The translations under genes were made by a program, and so were the position numbers. The notes below the pieces were generated by a model, which was given only the letters and a program-made list of their open reading frames with translations, ran no database searches and had not been told where the DNA came from. Positions 34,673 through 45,606 of a stretch of DNA of 64,000 bases are shown piece after piece. Within the stretch, counting starts at the first letter, position 1, and each line of letters begins with the position of its first letter. This stretch comes from Pyropia yezoensis (taxonomy: Eukaryota; Rhodophyta; Bangiophyceae; Bangiales; Bangiaceae), in NCBI GenBank assembly GCA_009829735.1, contig CM020618.1, positions 30,914,894 through 30,978,893 of the forward strand, written 5' to 3'.

Positions 34673-34830
34673 TCCCTGAATTGGGGTGTCCCTGAACTCG
34701 GGTGTCTCTGAACTGGGGTGTCCCTGAACTGGGGTATCCCTGAACAGGGGTGTTCCTGAACTCGGGTGTCCCTGAACTCGGGTGTTCCTGAACTCGGGTG
34801 TTCCTGAACTCGGGTGTCCCTGGTTTTCAT
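34673..34830. repeat. 16-bp minisatellite, right of element A
   Basis: About ten units of (T/A)GTCCCTGAACT(G/C)GGG with variants at fixed positions. It is the continuation of the array at 24930-24999. Confidence 0.9.
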
Positions 34831-35049
34831 GTAGTAGCCGAGAATGAAGCCCACCCTCTGAAAATAGCAGCGGGGGAAGCCGCGTTCTGGCTTCTCAGCG
34901 CTCGTCGCCGCTTCTTCCGTGCCCACACGGGGTGCCGGCCTTGCCCGGGCGCGGCCGAAACACGCGGCGAACCCTGCCCGACCAGACGGCGCAAAATCTG
35001 AATAATAGAAGTGAACTCTGATGCCAGTGAACACACCGACATGAGCTTC

Positions 35050-35072
35050 GTCAGGTTCACTTCTCGTGGCTG

Positions 35073-35119
<47 letters not shown>

Positions 35120-35375
35120 TCCGCCGCCACGGAGGCCCGCCGCTGCGCATAGACGGCGCCGCTCCTGCCCTGCTTCTGGCGCTGCCGCTGCCGATGATGG
35201 CACAACAGCCGCGTAGCCGCGGTGCGCCGGCGCCGCTGCTGCGCCGCTGCTGCCGCTGGCGCTACCGCCGCCGCCACGGCAGCCCCGCCACCACGCAGTG
35301 GCAGTGCCGATGCGGTCCCACTGCTGCCGCCACGGCCGGCGATGCCCCCACCCTGCTGGCGCCGCCGCCGCCGCA

Positions 35376-35422
<47 letters not shown>

Positions 35423-35650
35423 GACGGCCAGCCGCTGCGCTTCTACGAAGCCGCTCCTGCCCTGCTTCTGGCGCTGCTGCTGCCGACGTTGGCACAACAG
35501 CCCCGCAGCCGCGGCGCGGCGGCGCCGCTGCTGCGCCGCTGCTGCCGCTGCCGCTGCCACCGCCGCCACGGCAGCCACGCCACAACGCTGTGGCGGCGTC
35601 GCTGCGGCCCCACCGCTGCCGCCACGGCCGACGCTGATCTCACCCTACCT

Positions 35651-35688
<38 letters not shown>

Positions 35689-36750
35689 CCCGCCACGACG
35701 ACCCGCCGCTGCGCTCAGACGGCGCCGCTCCTGCCCTGCTGCCGCCGCTGCCGCTGCCGCCCTCGGCACGGCAGCTCCGTCGCCACGCTGTGGCGCTGCC
35801 GCTGCTGGGCCGCTGCTGCCGCTGCCGCTGCCGCTGCCGCCACCCCTGCCGCCGCCGCCGCCGCCGCCGGAGCCATGGTAGCCCCGCCATAGCGCTGTGG
35901 CGGCGCCGCTGCTGCCGCGTCGTGGCCATGGCGGCACCACCACCGCTGCTGCCCCTCCACTGCTCCTGCCGCTGCCGCCGCCGGCACGGCTGCCCCGTCG
36001 CCGCGCTGTGGGTGCGCCGCTGCTATGCTGCTGCTGGCTCTGGCACGACTGCTCCGTCACGGCGCTGTGAATTCAGCGCTGCTACGCCACTGCTGCTGCT
36101 CTTGCTGCCGGCGCAGCCCCGGCAGCCCCAGCGCCGGTCTGTAGCGGCGCCGCTACAGCCCCGCTGCTGACGTTGCCGCCGCCGCCACCGCCACAGCAGC
36201 TCCGCCATTACGCTGTGACGGCGCTGCTGCTGCCCAGCCGCTGCCGCCGCGGCGGCCGCTGCCGCCTCCCTGCCGCCGCCGCCGTCGCCGTCGCCGCCGC
36301 CGTCGCCGCCGCAGCCACGGTAGTCCCGCCGCCCCTCTGTGGCAGTGGCGCTGCTGCCGCTGCAGCTGCAGGTGCTGCCGCAGCCGCGACGGCGCCGCGG
36401 CGGCCACGGGTTTCCCGTTCGCGCTGCTGCCCCGTCGCTGCTGCTGCTGCCGCTGTTGGCTGCCGACGCCTCCGTGGCCGCGGCCCCCGCTTGTCCTGTG
36501 CCCGACACGTGCTGCACCGCCCCTACCAACGGTACGAATCGTCGGCCTGCACGGCCGCAGCACAGCCCGCACGGGCAGCCAAGTCGGCGGCAAGGCCACC
36601 GCTGCCGCCGCAGCCGCCACCAATGTCGATCCCGCCACCGCCGTCGCTGGCGTCGTAACTGCCGCCCCCACCGCCGCCGCCGCCGATACTCCTGCCAGGG
36701 CCCTGCTGCGCCGTCGGCGCCGACGCTGCAGATCGTGCCTCAGCGCGGCT
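35050..36750. repeat. GCC-rich satellite with a 0.27-0.29 kb higher-order unit
   Basis: Runs of GCC/GCT triplets fill both strands, translating to Arg-, Ala- or Pro-rich strings in every frame. Above the triplet level a longer unit recurs: CTGCCCTGCTTCTGGCGCTG at about 35166 and 35460, and a related CTGCCCTGCTGCCGCCG at about 35732. The downstream blocks (GGCACAACAGCC, GCCGCTGCTGCGCCGCTGC, CCGCCACGGCAGCC) follow in the same order. Copies decay towards 36500. Open frames here are by-products of composition. Confidence 0.75.
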
Positions 36751-37884
36751 GCACCACCACCGCGGGCGACTGGGCATGTGGCACGGAGGGGCGGCGCCTG
36801 CCTGGGGGTGGGTGGCCGTGGCCAGCAGAGCCCGCCCACCTCCATCCCGCATCATCAATGTAGCATCCCTCGCCCTGACTTGGCGCCGACCCGGGAAGGC
36901 GACCAAAGGGCACCAGGTACCAGGACACGCCCGCCGTGTGGGGATGGTTCGCGGCCGTGGCCCGTGCCCGGCACTGGGATGCGGTGGACTACGCCACCCA
37001 CACGTGAGAGAGGGACTTCTCATGGGTTTTTACATATTTGTGAGGAACTTGATTTGAGAAAAATTGAGTGTGAGATTAGTGAGGGAGAATAGAACTAGTA
37101 GTGATAGTGGCCCCCGACCTGACGAGGTTAGACTCAGGTCGGGGCCACTCGGGGGTAGGGGGGGGGGCTACCTGGCCAACGTGCCGCGGCTTCCCCAGAT
37201 GCACGATAAGAGGGACAGCGAGGCGCCCTTGGCCCGCGCCCTCAGGGAAGAGGACAACTGCGCGTTTGCTTCCCTCTTCCCCGTGTACACTACCGTTCGT
37301 ATCTGCTGGCTCTGCCAGCAGGCACGTGAGGCAACAGGCATACCACTCTCGTAGTTCCCCTTTCTGTGTTACCTGTCTCATGCCCCCGAGGGATATTGAC
37401 ACGTGTCTGAGAGGATCGAGTTTTACACCAAACGCAACTCCCGGTCGTGCGCGCTGCCCCCGTTTTGTGCGGCACCTCTGTACTCCCGCCCTCCCTCGCT
37501 GGCCGCAGGCAGTTTCGTGCCTTCCCACCCGCCTCGGGCGGCTGCCCCCCCCCCGCTGAAAGCAGCTGACTGCCAGTGAGAAAGAGGGGGAGGGGGGAGG
37601 GAGGCACTGTTGCCGACCACCGAGAGGAAGAGAGTTGCACGGTTGTGCACGCCAGGATGTATAAAAAGTAAGTGATGAGAAAAAGACACGTCTTTGCCAG
37701 TACAAATTTTTGCAATCACGTGGAGCTTGATCCCCATACTGTGGAATATCTGGCAACGGAGTCCGCTCTTAACAATGTGATTAGCTGTCACACCCCCTCA
37801 GCCTCTCTAAACGGAAGTTTCTTCCCTAAATGCACTTTTGCATTTGGGGGCTAGTACCTGTAATTGAGATGACGAACAACCAGG
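36751..37884. other. Intergenic DNA between satellite and palindrome
   Basis: No gene recognised. Contains the short inverted repeat at 37107-37149 and, at about 37540-37600, a poly-C/GCTGAAAGC block that resembles the poly-C/GCTGAA core of the repeat at 13077-13275. Confidence 0.4.
37107..37149. repeat. Short inverted repeat (13-16 bp arms)
   Basis: Left arm GTGGCCCCCGACCTGA, right arm AGGTCGGGGCCAC, loop about 13 bases. No gene close enough to assign a role. Confidence 0.6.
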
Positions 37885-38787
37885 TCAGCGACTCGCGATC
37901 GCCGACGCCAGCAGCGAAGCGCCGGTACCTACCCCCCTCCGCCCCACCACCCCTTTGATGTCATGTATGGGACGCTTAACAGGCCTGGTGCGTGTACAGG
38001 CCCTTAGCGCTCACGCCTCTCATCTTGGAGAGCGCGCCAGCTAGCGTCTTCCGAAGCAGAGCCCCCAACGGCCCCATCGAGGGGCACCTCGTACATATCT
38101 GCGCCCCCCTTCGGGTTACTCTGCTCAGGGGCGCCAGTAACAGCAAAACATCATCGGCTGAGACCTTTTCGTAATCCAAGGTGATGTGCGCTCTAGCGGA
38201 GCGCGAATACTTTCACAGCCGGCGCGGGAATGTGCCACCAGTCTGTTTTATCGTCACCAGTCGCCCGGAATGCGCCTGGATGCAGGGTACCTGGGACCCC
38301 TACAGCGGGAAGGGCCCTCCGTGCCTGGGCCAAGTGATCACGCTGGACCTATTGGTGCACGAATTCAGCCCTGAAAACCCGTACAGTCGACATGAACAGC
38401 AAGCGAGTGGGCGGATGAAGCGCATTGCACTATAATCGTCCCCCCCGAGCGTTATTGAGCATTATGGGCTTACTTTTCCAGTTCAAGGCTGAGAAACAAG
38501 CTACCTTGTGGAAGTCGTCCGCTCAAAGTGCTCGCATAGATTGCTGAGGGGCACACAGTGATGACCACCTGTGGAGGGGTGTTGGGAGCTGTGGCGCCGC
38601 TGGACGACCTCACAGATTTGTTTTGTGAGGAGAGTGCAGTGAGGGTGGTCTATGGCATGGTTAAGAAGGCATACATCTAGCTTTTGGCGTATTGGTGTAA
38701 TGTGCGGTGCTGTGCGCGATGAAAAAGCGCTTGTTTCAAAACGGCCACTTTCAGGGGTCGTACGACCACGTTCCCATCGTTTGCGGT
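37885..38787 (+). repeat. Left arm of a 1.85-kb inverted repeat (903 bp)
   Basis: Matches the reverse complement of 38829-39731 over its full length with only scattered single differences, for example at about 37917, 38066 and 38734. A 41-bp unique spacer (38788-38828) separates the arms. Short frames inside (for example 38181-38435) occur identically in both arms; I see no domain in them. Confidence 0.95.
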
Positions 38788-38828
38788 CCGATAGGACGAC
38801 GCTGATCATGCCCATGGCGTCAGAAAGT

Positions 38829-39731
38829 ACCGCAAACGATGGAAACGTGGTCGTACGACCCCTGAAAGTGGCCGTTTTGGAACAAGCGCTTTTTCATCGC
38901 GCACAGCACCGCACAATACACCAATACGCCAAAAGCTAGATGTATGCCTTCTTAACCATGCCATAGACCACCCTCACTGCACTCTCCTCACAAAACAAAT
39001 CTGTGAGGTCGTCCAGCGGCGCCACAGCTCCCAACACCCCTCCACAGGTGGTCATCACTGTGTGCCCCTCAGCAATCTATGCGAGCACTTTGAGCGGACG
39101 ACTTCCACAAGGTAGCTTGTTTCTCAGCCTTGAACTGGAAAAGTAAGCCCATAATGCTCAATAACGCTCGGGGGGGACGATTATAGTGCAATGCGCTTCA
39201 TCCGCCCACTCGCTTGCTGTTCATGTCGACTGTACGGGTTTTCAGGGCTGAATTCGTGCACCAATAGGTCCAGCGTGATCACTTGGCCCAGGCACGGAGG
39301 GCCCTTCCCGCTGTAGGGGTCCCAGGTACCCTGCATCCAGGCGCATTCCGGGCGACTGGTGACGATAAAACAGACTGGTGGCACATTCCCGCGCCGGCTG
39401 TGAAAGTATTCGCGCTCCGCTAGAGCGCACATCACCTTGGATTACGAAAAGGTCTCAGCCGATGATGTTTTGCTGTTACTGGCGCCCCTGAGCAGAGTAA
39501 CCCGAAGGGGGGCGCAGATATGTACGAGGTGCCCCTCGATGGGGCCGTTGGGGCCTCTGCTTCGGAAGACGCTAGCTGGCGCGCTCTCCAAGATGAGAGG
39601 CGTGAGCGCTAAGGGCCTGTACACGCACCAGGCCTGTTAAGCGTCCCATACATGACATCAAAGGGGTGGTGGGGCGGAGGGGGGTAGGTACCGGCGCTTC
39701 GCAGCTGGCGTTGGCGATCGCGAGTCGCTGA
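38829..39731 (-). repeat. Right arm of the 1.85-kb inverted repeat (903 bp)
   Basis: Mirror copy of 37885-38787. Outside 37885 and 39731 the flanks are unrelated. I find no clear target-site duplicate at the outer ends. Confidence 0.95.
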
Positions 39732-40330
39732 GCAGGTTGCTTGTGAATTGAAACGCTGTACTCGTCGCACATGGGAAAGAGCACTCGAGGAATACTATCT
39801 ATGGTCGAACAGCTGAGGGTGTGTGACAGCCAATCGCATTGTGAAACGCGGATTCTATTGTGTGATATGCCACCAGATAGGAGCCAAGCTGCACATCATC
39901 GTAAGAAATTAATATTGGCTATGTCTTGCGCTTCTTCTCGTCAAGTACTCTGCACGCATCCAGACAGGCTTGCCCGGAGTGTCTTTCCCAGTTGGTGCCG
40001 GGCTCTACTGCGTCTCCTCCCCGCCTCCCTCGCTTTTCATTAGAAATCAGCTGCTACAATCGGAGGGAGCACAGCTACAGTACGCAGCTGGCAAGGCCCG
40101 AAGCCGCCAGCGGCCACCAACGAAGCGGGGCAGAGGGCGGAGCAGAGGGCGGGAATACAACTGCTCACTAAAAGGGGGGAGCGGGCGCGACCAGTATGGG
40201 AATCGGGAGGGATGGAGCGGGGCCCTAGTGGCTACTACCGCTCACCTCCGGTCAGCTGCCGTCCTACCGCCGGCCGTCACAGGCCGGCGCCCCCTGACCA
40301 CAGTCAGAGGCCGCTTCCCCGCTCTGCCAC
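39732..40330. other. Intergenic DNA left of the CACTA-like element
   Basis: No gene recognised. CAC at 40328-40330 is the left target-site duplicate of the transposon. Confidence 0.5.
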
Positions 40331-43300
40331 CCCTATGGGAACAGAATCACGATAAAACCGCGATTCTTGATCCTTGGCCACCCGGAATCGGGATCTGAGG
40401 AGCCTTCCAGGCAATCACGCGGTCCTAACAGCTGCGCATGCCCGATGCGAGCTCTGATTGGCCTTCCATTGAGCGCTTCCAGAACCATCTGGAGCGGCCT
40501 CCAGAACAGTCCGGCTGGGTCCACATTCATCCCGGACGGCCTCCTGAACGGCGCGGAAGGGTCAAGAATCATCCAACAATCCAATCAAACGTCGTGTGAC
40601 TCCATCATGGAGTCATATGATGTGGGCGTCCATTGCGGGCCTGGCTGCCCGCAGGATCCTTTCCCAAGAGTATATATTCATGGCCTGCGGGATACCCGGT
40701 CTGCGCTCGTCTGCTGCACATCACAGCCATCGTAGCGCCTTCACCCCCGCCACGAGAACGTGGCGCGCACCCCCCCCCCCCTCCCCACCCTCGCTCCCCC
40801 CCCTGCTTGCCAGACCCTGCTTGCCTGGCTGCGCTCTCGCCCGTACTCGGCTGCCCCCCCCCCCCCCCCCCTGATTGCCCGACCCCGCTGTCGCCCATCC
40901 CCTCCTGCCCCCCCCCCCCCCCCCCTCCCTCAACCAACCGACCCATCCTGGCCAGGCAAGCATGACGGCGTGCTCTTGCGCCAAGTGCAGCGGAGGGACG
41001 CCGGGTGGCATTTCTTATGTGCCAGAGAGGACCTGGTTTAGACACCGGCGTGCTACCAGAGGTCTTCCCCCTCGCCCCCGTGCTGCGGCGGCCTCAAGCG
41101 CCACCCCGCCGGACGGCCCTTCGATGCCTGCCGCCCCGCTCGCCCTCCCTACCGCCAACCCTACGCCAGACACAAGTCCCTCTGTCAGCAGCACGGATAT
41201 CCATGTTGACACGGAAGATAGTGATAGTAGCGAGGCCGACGAGCGACCACCGGATGATGCTACCCCCGCGTCGTCCGCTCCCGAGCTACACTCGGTTCGA
41301 CCTAACGGCGTGTGTATACCCAGTCAAGTTTTTGAAGAAAATGTTGATGACTTTGTGGCGTACACGTTCGTAGTGCAGCACTGCCGGTCCCGTGAGGGTA
41401 CTGAGGACTATCTACTACAGCGTCGCTTCGCTGGGACGTGTCGCACGCCACACTCCCTCAACTCTATGGTGAAGTCCAGTGTCGACTTGCACACCAAGAT
41501 GGTCGACTGTTGCAGGAACGGCTGTGTTGCGTTCACCGCCGACCGTGATGCCTTCTCTGCGTGCGACGTGTGCAAGGCTGCACGGTACCGCGCAAACGGA
41601 CAGCCTGCCAAACAAGCTACCTATTGGCCGCTTCTACCATGGCTGAAAATGATGTTGGCTGATGCGCACATTGGGCCGAGCATGGTCAACGCCATGAAAG
41701 AGGCGCGCGAGGCCGCTGCAGCAGGCCCACCCACGGATCTACGTGACTGGTTCGACGGGGCAGCGTTTCGAAAGCTCGTTGCACAGGGTTATTTCTCCTC
41801 CAACACTTCCGTCGCTCGGAGCATTTCAACGGACGGTTTTCAAGCTTGGAAACAGCGCGGATTCGAAGGATGGCCGATTATCGCGACGATTTTGAACCTT
41901 GATCCTAGCTCCAGGGTTCGAATTGTTTCGCAAGTCATCGTTGGAATTACGCCAGGCCCGGCACAACCTGCGAACATGGAGTTGCTTCTTCATCCGATCG
42001 CCAACGAGCTGGACGCCCTCGCTGTAGGCGTGAGTGGTGTGGAGGTCGCCGGCTACTCGGAGCCCCAGGTCATGTTTGCGTTCGTCGTCCAATTCACGAC
42101 GGACATGCCCGCTGGCGATAAGCTGCTCAACGCTGTCGGAACTATCGGCGAGCGTCCCGGCAGATTTAGGGACTTTGCCGGGGTCCGCGCGCATAACCGC
42201 TTCTGGTACCCACCCTACCAGCCACCGTACAACCCCAGCAACCCCCCTCCGTCCAAGCGCCGCCGATTTGACGTTCAAGGCGACGCTACGCCCAGGCGCA
42301 CCGCGGCTAGCGTGGCCGACAGTGTTGCGAGGGTGGAGAATGCCCGCCGAGCGGGACGAAGCCAGTCGGCTGTGCGTGCTCTAGCGCAGAGAGAAGGGTT
42401 CAAGGGGTACTCTCTGTTCTTCGCCCCGAGTCCAGCGGACAAGGCACGCTACCCCGGGCTCAAGTACATGTGGGAAATTGGCCCAGATCTGCTCCCTTAC
42501 GACCCCATGCATCTGTTTCTGTGCAACATTGTGCGTCGGCTGTGGGAACTGTTCTCTGGCGAGAACGAGAAGCTGGGTGACGACCAACCCTGCCTCATCC
42601 CGAAGGCCAGCTGCGAAGCTATTGGCAGAGAAATCCGGGCGGGTCCACGAGCCGTTCCTTTGTGTCAAGCACGGGCCCTGCGCTATATCGACAAGCATTC
42701 GGGCTCGTACAAGGCCGTCGATTGGATGTACTTCTTGCTCTGCACAGGTGAAGTTGTTTTGGCCGATAGAATTCCTGAAAACGTCTTCAGAATGTTTATG
42801 GAACTTTGCCACGCCGGCCGACTACTTTTCAAGCCGGGATCCGTGACAGAGGACGAGCTCAAGAAGGTCGACAAGCACCTCAAAAAGCTTTGGTACGGCT
42901 ACCACACGCATGTGTTCGCTGGGAAAGTGGAGCGGCTGCGGCTGTGTCGGCCCACCATCGTCGCGCTGTTGGACGTGACCGCCAATCTGCGTTCCTGCGG
43001 CCCAACATGGTCCTACTGGCAGTTCCCGGCCGAGCGTCTCATAGGCACCCTCACGCGACTCATCCGCTCTCGCCGGTTCCCGTACGCAGCTCTTACCAAA
43101 GCGGTATCGGCCTAGTACTATGCTGAGCTGGTGACGAATTTTGGGGAAACCCACGCGACGGACAAGTGGGCTGAGGCGACTGGAAAACCTGTTTCACGAG
43201 AAGACAGGGACCCGGGCGGCACGTTTTCACTTTCGTATAATCCGAGAGTGGATCTTCTCCCGCCCCAGCGCAAGTCAGCTGATTTGGTTGGCGCAGAGCT

Positions 43301-43341
43301 GTCGAGGATGAAGGCAGTTCTCGCGATGGAAGGGGCGGCAT

Positions 43342-43809
43342 TGTGGCAGTATTGACCCCCAGGTAGGGGGCAACACGTGCCATGCAAGGGGCGGCAGGCC
43401 ACTAGCCTGATCCGTTCCTCCCCCTGCATTTGGGTCCATATTCCCTAAGTTCGGGATAGTTAGCTTAGTAGTAAATCCAACTTGGATTTGAGGGTTTTCT
43501 GCATTTATCGTCTTGAATTTTCGTGTGGCCCGGTGGGCAGGTGCTGGGGTGGGAGATTCTGAGTGGCGAGATTCTGAGTGGACCCTGGGGGGATAAGGGG
43601 AGGGACAGCGGGGCTTGGCCCTGCGTCCCCGTCCCGACCAAGAAACTGTTGGACCACACACCATCTTCTTGTTTGTCCGTGGGGGGATTGCCCCACAACA
43701 GGGATAGAGTGTGTGCGACTTGCACTTCTTCCGGTTCCCCCGACACGGGAGGCAGCCCTCGCACACCGCCCCAACTTGGGTACTGTGTGTGCGAGTGGTT
43801 TTTGCCACA
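43342..43809 (+). repeat. Element B 5' LTR (468 bp)
   Basis: Starts TGTGGCAGTATTGACC and ends TTTTTGCCACA. Contains a short direct repeat GAGATTCTGAGTGG at about 43554-43582. The same family left the solo LTR in element A. Confidence 0.95.
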
Positions 43810-43828
43810 TTTGGTGGAGCAGCAGGGG
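43810..43828 (+). promoter_or_regulatory. Element B primer-binding site
   Basis: TTTGGTGGAGCAGCAGGGG directly follows the LTR. Identical to the sites of elements A and C. Confidence 0.82.
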
Positions 43829-44499
43829 ACAGAGGTAAACTTTACCTCCGGGTGCACCCGGGTGTAGGGGGCCCTCTGTCTCAGAGGAACGGTGGTCTTG
43901 GACTGTGTCGTGTGGATCGTTAGCCAACACGGCTGGATCGGACCTCCCGACGTTCGGGAAACTCTCCGGTGACGACTTTACCCCGGCGCCTTTGAATACT
44001 GGCCAGACACAGGGTGTACCTGGGGTCGCGGAGGTGCTAGAGGCACTCCAGCCAGCAGGGCCGTGGGTATCGGTGCGGGCGGTATGCCACCCCGACCCAG
44101 TCGGGTGTTCACCCTGAGGGTCTTTCTCGGACCGGTGGTTCGCACTTCGGCCACCGGGTGGTACACTCAAAGGGAACGTCCCAAGGTGAGAGGACTGTCC
44201 CCGCGAGATCCACTCGGGTTGGATTCAACTTCGGCATAGAGCCGTCGCCAACTAGGCGGGTGGAAGACGGCGGACCTTCACTCGTCGGTGATGGGCTCGA
44301 GCCTGTGACAGGGGTCGTAGCAAGTTGCTACCCCCGCCACCCTCAAAGAAAGTATCTTTGATCGGGAGCCAAGTTCGGCTATATCGACCAACATGAGGGA
44401 CCGGTAGTAGCGGCCACCCTCAACGCGGGCGCAAGTAGCGACCCGAAGTCCGGAAAGGAGAAGCATCAAGCCAAGTCGGCCACCTCTCCTCGGCCCCAT
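43829..44499 (+). other. Element B leader; no gag
   Basis: About 670 bases between primer-binding site and the sense ORF. No CCHC knuckle, capsid-like or protease sequence is readable in any frame, so this part is either a packaging leader or what is left after deletion. Confidence 0.55.
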
Positions 44500-45495
44500 G
44501 TGAACATGGAGGGTGTTCCCCCCAGGTTGAGGGTTCAAGTTGAACGCCTCTTGGACCAATATCACAAGTTGTGGGATGGTCAATTGGGACTCATAAGAGC
44601 CACCCAACACCGGATCGAGTTGAAACCCGGTGTACCCCCTATACGCCAACAACCGTATAGGGGAGGGCCCCGTTCAAGGGCCCTCGTCAAGGAGCGCTTC
44701 AACAAAACTATTGTTAGGCAGCTGCGCCACTATGTGAGTGAGCATGTGAAAACGTGGGACCAATACATTTTTATTCTTACCACTGCCTACAATTCGCAGG
44801 TTCACTCATCTACCGGGGAAGTACCCCTCGCTTTTGTGACCCCCCGTCGCGTGCGGTCTATTGCTGTGCGGCGGTCGCTCCCAACTAGGGAGGATGGTGG
44901 CAGTACGCCCACTCCTACTGAGAGTAAGGCGGAGTTCGCTGCTAGGCTTGAAAACCTCATCCCTAAAGTCAGGGCTGAGATGGACAAAGCACAAAAGCGC
45001 TACAAGCGTACCTTTGACAAAAAGGTGCGCACCGCCAAGCATGTCCCCGAGCAGGGTGACTGGGTATTGGTCCACTCACACACCCCAACTGGGGGTAAGT
45101 TGGTGTTCCAGACGAAGGGGCCGTACCAGGTCCTTCGTACTGATGGGCGGCGCTTCACCATCGAAAGTGACGATGGGGTCCGCACAGTGAACGGACAGGA
45201 CGTGGTCAAAATTGCACCACCGCCTGCAGGAGACCCAGCTTGGGCGCGTGCTTTGAAAACGTGGCGCCTGCCCTCGCTGCCTGCAGCCAAACAGGGCCCG
45301 CAGGAGTACGTGTTCGACAAGTTCATCGACCACGGCTGGGATGAGGATACTGACCGCCTCATGTTGAGGGTGCGTTGGTTTGGCTACAAAGCCAAGGATG
45401 ATACGTGGGAGTATGTGGAGGACCTTCCTGCTGAGAAGGTCCGGGCGTACTGTGCCCGGAACGAGATAGACCCTAACAGCCCTCCCTCAACGTGA
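44500..45495 (+). CDS. Element B sense ORF: RT N-terminal linker fused to integrase C-terminus and chromodomain
   Basis: 331 codons, intact, ending TGA at 45493. Residues 1-65 (RLLDQYHKLWDGQLGLIRAT, then IRQQPYRGGP) correspond to the segment just before RT in element A (LLDRYKGLWDGQLGRSDIIP). From about residue 67 the protein is already in the integrase region after the catalytic Glu (FNKTIVRQLRHYV, TTAYNSQVHSSTGEVPL). Next come the GDWVLVHSHTP barrel and a chromodomain (VFDKFIDHGWDEDTD, VRWFGYKAKDDTWEY). The deletion thus removed RT, RNase H and the DDE core in frame. Without these domains it has no polymerase or integrase activity; a chromatin-binding role is conceivable. Confidence 0.85.
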   Translation: MNMEGVPPRLRVQVERLLDQYHKLWDGQLGLIRATQHRIELKPGVPPIRQQPYRGGPRSRALVKERFNKTIVRQLRHYVSEHVKTWDQYIFILTTAYNSQVHSSTGEVPLAFVTPRRVRSIAVRRSLPTREDGGSTPTPTESKAEFAARLENLIPKVRAEMDKAQKRYKRTFDKKVRTAKHVPEQGDWVLVHSHTPTGGKLVFQTKGPYQVLRTDGRRFTIESDDGVRTVNGQDVVKIAPPPAGDPAWARALKTWRLPSLPAAKQGPQEYVFDKFIDHGWDEDTDRLMLRVRWFGYKAKDDTWEYVEDLPAEKVRAYCARNEIDPNSPPST

Positions 45496-45606
45496 GGGAA
45501 GGCCGAGCAACAGTGCCAAGAGAGTGCTTCAAGTCGAAGTGGTACGCAGAGTGGCTTTAAACTACAGCCCTAACCCTCACACTCTCACAACAAAGGCAGC
45601 TGCCAA

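Noticed and set aside
35011-36863. Several overlapping 170-290-codon frames
   Set aside because: They translate the GCC/GCT satellite into Arg-, Ala- or Pro-rich strings on both strands at once.
5854-43115. UAG/UAA reassigned to glutamine as in some algae and ciliates
   Set aside because: Subtilase, glycosyltransferase and DUF2301 genes all terminate at TAG where the protein family ends, and CAG/CAA codons are common in the same elements; decay by C-to-T explains the internal stops better.
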